Positions 8,401 to 10,580 of a DNA stretch of 10,580 nucleotides are shown here, in pieces. A program made the position numbers and the translations under genes. Every line of letters begins with the position of its first letter. The stretch's first letter is position 1. The stretch is from Thermoplasmatales archaeon ex4484_6 (GTDB lineage: Archaea > Thermoplasmatota > Penumbrarchaeia > Penumbrarchaeales > Penumbrarchaeaceae), in NCBI GenBank assembly GCA_002254385.1, contig NJDO01000059.1:1-10580 (forward strand), written 5' to 3'. The notes under the pieces are model-generated. The model did not search any database. It had not been told where the DNA came from and was given only the letters and a program-made list of their open reading frames with translations.

Positions 8401-10580
8401 TGATAGTCGGGTCCGGAACCTATGTAGTTCACCTGGGTGAAGATATTATCATCCTCTCCGGTCTCCCTCAATTCCTCGTACGGATCTATCTTCAGAATGA
8501 AAGTGAGATCACCCTCTTCAGCGGTCCACCTGAAGGGCACGGTAACGTTCATTCCCGCCCCCAGACCACCCACCTCGGCTGAGTCCACGACGAAGTTTCC
8601 TATCTGAAGCTCCACATTGAAATGACCGGCATCGAACTCTCCGATATTGGATATATTGCCCAATACGGAGACGGTGTTCCCTGCAATCAGCGTTCCCTCC
8701 ACCATCAGGGACCTCCCGATAAGATTCGGACCACCGGGTATCGTGACGACGGCATCGACATCCCTTCCCGAGACCACCGTCGAATATCTGGGTGATGAAT
8801 ACCCTCTGAACTCGGCACTTATCCTGTAATTCCCGAGATAGGTCCTGCCGGAGGCCTTTACCTCCTCCTGAAGAAGCTCGAACCTGACCATCCCGCTCTC
8901 ATTGGCCCGGAGGGTCGATACGGATATCTCGTTTCCCGACACGATCCTCGATATATGAATGTCGGCCCCGGCCAGGGGATTATCCACGGAATCCACGACC
9001 TTCACATCGGCCCAGTAGTACACATTGATGGAGCCGGAGCCAACGGCCTTGTACCATGTGGTCCTGCCGCTGGAAAGGTTTCCGAAGAAAGTTGTATTGA
9101 TCAGGTCGGCCGTCCCGTCGATATCGATCGGTATCGTGAAATTGGCATCCTTCGACGTAAGATCGACCATCTTCCATTCAAGGTCCTCGACGGACACCAC
9201 ACCCCCGCTGAGTTCGAGAGAATTGTAATAGGAGTACAATTCGCTCAGGGATATCCGGTCCGCATACAGGCTTATGTTCACGGAGGGTCCGTAGAGGTTC
9301 AGGGAACCTTTGAAACTGTCCCCGTGAATATCCGCGACGGCCGTATCCCTTGCAACCATATGCCCTATGTCCATGGAGCCCCGATCCAACGTCAGGGTCG
9401 GACTGCCGGAACCGAGCAGATAGACATAAAGATCACCGCTGCCCCTGGATGACAGGCTCACATTATTCATTTCGAGGTGCCCTCCGTTCTCCACAAGTAT
9501 GTATGCAGGTCCCTGGTCCGTGAGGAAGTTCACTGTCGTGTCATTGATGACAAGATGTCCTCCGTTGGACACGACCAGATGTCCGCTGAATGCATAATAT
9601 GAAGGGTAGAACACACCGTCTATCAGTGAGGAGGTGCCCGTTATGTATATCGTGGAAGTGACGACCGTGTCCTGGGAGCTGCTTCCGAAGAACGAGGATG
9701 ATGCGGGATCCACTACGAACCTCGAGAATCCCAGTGTTCCTCCCAGATCGGAAACGATACTTGTGGAAAAATCATCACCGGACCTGACCCTTTGGAAAAT
9801 CTGTGACTCGTCGCCCTGGGACGGGAGGGTCGGATAGGAATCGAAGCTGGTCGATGCCGAGAGGGTCTCCCCGCTTATGGACACCCTCACACTGAAATCG
9901 GGCGTGACATCCGAATTGGGCATGGAATCATACGTGAAGATATCCGTGATAACGGGGATGAAGGCCCATCCCTCATCATCGGTGGTGTTCCATGTCAGGG
10001 ATGTCCTTCCCATGTATGATAGTATGTCGGATGTGAGATAGGAACTCGTCAACTCCGTGTTGACAGATCCCTCCACCCTGAGTACAGTGATTCCCTGGTC
10101 CTCTATCTGGATGTTCATTCCATCCGTAATCCTGGCTGCTATCCAGCGGTAATATTTTGCACTCGAGGACGAATCCTCGATAACGATTGCCGGATTGGAT
10201 GGCTGGGCAGTGTTGTTGATGGACATCCCGACAAGATGGGCTTCGGCGCCGCCCGACAGCTTGAGAATGTTGTGACTGCCCGTGGAGAGGTTCGTTTCCA
10301 GATCTATGTCAAGGAAGGAGTTGATTACCGTCAGATTCGTACCTGAACCATCTAGTGTAATATTGCCTCCCCAGAGACCGTCCCTGGAAGCAACGTCGAA
10401 GGAGAACGTGTCCCTTATCTCCGAGTCCCGAACGAGACAGGTCGCACCCGAAGAGATGGACAGGAGCGGGCCGTCATCGTTGTAATCCCTGTCATCGCCG
10501 GAGCCACCATCACCATCTATATCGTAATTCAGGTTCGTCTTGTCCGTGAGCTCCTTCAGAACTGAATTGTCGATATCCAG
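5415..10580 (-). CDS. Giant membrane-anchored surface protein: beta-solenoid, eight CARDB-like domains, TM helix, cytoplasmic zinc-ribbon tail (5' end outside window)
   Basis: 1721 residues are visible and the frame has no stop up to base 10580, so the gene starts outside. An in-frame ATG at 10226 is internal: the 118 codons before it continue the same Gly/Asn/Ser/Asp-rich beta-type sequence. Order from the N-terminus: an acidic DIDGDGGSGDDRDYNDDG loop (10470-10523); beta-solenoid-like repeats with NGGHL turns (to about 9027); a carboxypeptidase-regulatory-like beta-sandwich (about 9023-8733); eight CARDB-like domains (8732-5922); a hydrophobic helix YLLLIIIILVIVIALIIAVG (5906-5847) followed by a basic segment; then a tail with three zinc ribbons. 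N-x-S/T sequons are frequent before the helix and the basic residues follow it, so the long part is outside and the tail inside. CARDB domains are adhesion-like Ig folds of archaeal and bacterial surface proteins. No catalytic domain is visible. It could be a cell-surface adhesin, S-layer-associated stalk or binding protein. The molecular partner is unknown. The stop lies 43 bp before the purP start. Confidence 0.9.
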   Translation of the reverse strand: MDIDNSVLKELTDKTNLNYDIDGDGGSGDDRDYNDDGPLLSISSGATCLVRDSEIRDTFSFDVASRDGLWGGNITLDGSGTNLTVINSFLDIDLETNLSTGSHNILKLSGGAEAHLVGMSINNTAQPSNPAIVIEDSSSSAKYYRWIAARITDGMNIQIEDQGITVLRVEGSVNTELTSSYLTSDILSYMGRTSLTWNTTDDEGWAFIPVITDIFTYDSMPNSDVTPDFSVRVSISGETLSASTSFDSYPTLPSQGDESQIFQRVRSGDDFSTSIVSDLGGTLGFSRFVVDPASSSFFGSSSQDTVVTSTIYITGTSSLIDGVFYPSYYAFSGHLVVSNGGHLVINDTTVNFLTDQGPAYILVENGGHLEMNNVSLSSRGSGDLYVYLLGSGSPTLTLDRGSMDIGHMVARDTAVADIHGDSFKGSLNLYGPSVNISLYADRISLSELYSYYNSLELSGGVVSVEDLEWKMVDLTSKDANFTIPIDIDGTADLINTTFFGNLSSGRTTWYKAVGSGSINVYYWADVKVVDSVDNPLAGADIHISRIVSGNEISVSTLRANESGMVRFELLQEEVKASGRTYLGNYRISAEFRGYSSPRYSTVVSGRDVDAVVTIPGGPNLIGRSLMVEGTLIAGNTVSVLGNISNIGEFDAGHFNVELQIGNFVVDSAEVGGLGAGMNVTVPFRWTAEEGDLTFILKIDPYEELRETGEDDNIFTQVNYIGSGPDYQVILQENTTEWVLNTQGTVDVVIYNVGEEDPSETPFKVNVTWTGAFGGGVVMLEIPVDYIPPGESVRIPVNWTPEIVGPVTLSAIIDSRFDRVPINSVHSIQVIVKDLPELAILTGSFNVDAPVPVTINTTVNISFSVTNLGEMTAGQFKVSVYDGIIDGASRISAPIAVSGLEPGEQVELSVRWFAGLPIGSHKLIIVLDEDDEVMEQSEEDNIWEFPILVDTPPDIKVSADESGVAPSMVTEGRNTTIWAWVSNIGKTMGRDVVVHFSIDSDVNVIAERKLDLLPGERVNISFKWSAESVGEHTLFIIADPYDNLIEEGAGESNNIAFLPLTVLSKPDIYMSENDLRILPDGVINIGDDVTIYATIRNSGQTDALNVFVRFYDGDPEKGGRLISFKPTQPSVVIERLEAESTTSFEVPWTPGSGGYHDIFVIMDLSNLIQETDETNNQMSWKVYVQTLPDLVITNLTFYQSGVEVDSAGVGKTLTINVTLENIGDTSSPSFRLLFFNGEFVNDPLASSIGDNLLFPGNSLLGHSSRYVEIGWTVVYPKGIRTVFAAVELLDGEEQRTDNNHLGRTLEVFDIEDVPEIGIDPGTLRLSSRYSGMSPSETGVGYLGTNISVMVNVTNHGGKTASNTTILFVVSNSTDSWVEYSTYIEFLESNATDTVVGFWMLDTPGENKLEILVDPENRVREFDEGNNALDTTIEVQEAPDLTVALQRAESKGYNFDKGIFEMTKGKEYIVVYDIINTGNFTYHDVEVTFTGPAINARQTVTIPAFGVQRVTFTVKPETAFSEEVAWKCKVNEGEGAYESDYGNNEAVAMFSVSVPEEPTSYLLLIIIILVIVIALIIAVGIYVYMKMQTGEKAKCSNCGGLVPLDAVICPHCGVEFSDELECECGEPIPPGATECPSCGRPVTASLPKVEGVSEEEETEEMEPESEEEEEVEEAPAEELEELSETEMPSDEEEAGEELAECFECGALIPVSAPICPHCGAVFE
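5418..5804 (-). other. Cytoplasmic tail with three zinc ribbons and acidic linker
   Basis: Ribbon 1 (5804-5751) is CSNCGG...ICPHCG, a Cys4 site. Ribbon 2 (5723-5673) is CECGEPIPPGATECPSCG, where the first knuckle is C-x-C instead of C-x-x-C. A Glu-rich linker with almost no basic residues follows (about 5630-5487). Ribbon 3 (5486-5433) is CFECGALIPVSAPICPHCG, four residues from the end. Such double-zinc-ribbon tails are common on archaeal membrane proteins and probably mediate protein or nucleic-acid contacts; no partner is known. Confidence 0.85.
5835..5906 (-). other. Transmembrane helix of the giant protein
   Basis: An uninterrupted hydrophobic run of about 22-24 residues (YLLLIIIILVIVIALIIAVG and on), followed by YVYMKMQTGEKAK. 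Positive charges after the helix put the C-terminal tail in the cytoplasm and the CARDB stalk outside. Confidence 0.9.
5922..8732 (-). repeat. Eight diverged CARDB-like protein domains in tandem
   Basis: Protein-level repeats of about 105-125 residues, each opening with a PDL/PEI/PDI-type strand and containing a V-x-N-x-G core. Approximate spans are 8732-8418, 8405-8088, 8081-7737, 7730-7395, 7391-7029, 7025-6657, 6647-6279 and 6275-5922. Seven end with an acidic, Asn-bearing turn after an ILxxD-type strand, such as DETNNQ, EGNNALD, ESNNIA and EEDNIW; the second does not. DNA identity between repeats is low by eye, so duplication is old. In this family the domain is an extracellular cell-adhesion-related beta-sandwich. 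Confidence 0.85.
9027..9587 (-). other. Beta-solenoid-like segment of the giant protein
   Basis: Short rungs repeat hydrophobic-x-hydrophobic strands and Gly/Asn turns: HLVVSNGGHLVINDTTV, then YILVENGGHLEMNNVSL, then LTLDRGSMDI and SGGVVSVEDLEW. This spacing resembles parallel beta-helix (pectate-lyase-like) surface proteins. Similar material (CLVRDSEI, NLTVINSFLDI) appears from about 10450 to 10290. No catalytic residues are recognised. Confidence 0.55.

Noticed and set aside
8106..8582. Plus-strand open frame of 158 codons opposite CARDB domains
   Set aside because: Antisense shadow of the CARDB reading frame, with no family motif or initiation signal.
5922..8732. Possible recent DNA tandem duplication in the CARDB array
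   Set aside because: The repetition is clear only at protein level. I see no long identical DNA stretches between units, so no recent duplication or recombination hotspot is supported.

Overview
The window looks like archaeal chromosome, most plausibly Euryarchaeota and perhaps the Thermoplasmatota. This rests on a PurP-type FAICAR synthetase (a largely archaeal purine enzyme), an archaeal type IA topoisomerase with C-terminal zinc ribbons, an archaeal ATPase/DUF234 protein, archaeal TATA/BRE-like promoters placed for leaderless or short-leader mRNAs, and a giant surface protein built of CARDB domains. The phylum is an inference. No rRNA, tRNA, CRISPR array, transposase or integrase is visible, and no intergenic gap exceeds about 55 bp.

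Every gene I support is on the minus strand, so transcription runs from high to low coordinates. (1) 10580-5415: the C-terminal part of a giant membrane-anchored surface protein. Its frame is open to the window edge, so the ATG at 10226 is not its real start. From N to C it shows beta-solenoid-like sequence with a DxDGDG-type acidic loop, a carboxypeptidase-regulatory-like beta-sandwich, eight CARDB-like domains, one transmembrane helix, and a cytoplasmic tail with three zinc ribbons and an acidic linker. (2) 5371-4298: purP, with its own TATA-like promoter. (3) 4256-3747: a small HAD phosphatase just behind purP. (4) 3700-2288: an AAA-type archaeal ATPase with a winged helix and a PD-(D/E)xK-like C-terminal domain. 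It is more AT-rich than its neighbours, has its own promoter, and is the one accessory-looking gene. (5) 2247-181: topA. (6) 215-1: the 5' end of a dihydropteroate synthase gene, overlapping the end of topA by 35 bp and running off the window.

purP and the HAD gene probably form one transcription unit, and topA and the DHPS gene another. The ATPase gene sits between them and the giant surface-protein gene lies upstream. purP (formate-dependent purine synthesis) and the DHPS homologue (pterin cofactor synthesis) both touch one-carbon metabolism, but nothing shows co-regulation. The most unusual object is the giant protein, which joins a long extracellular CARDB stalk to a cytoplasmic triple zinc-ribbon tail. 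The ATPase-nuclease-like gene is second.
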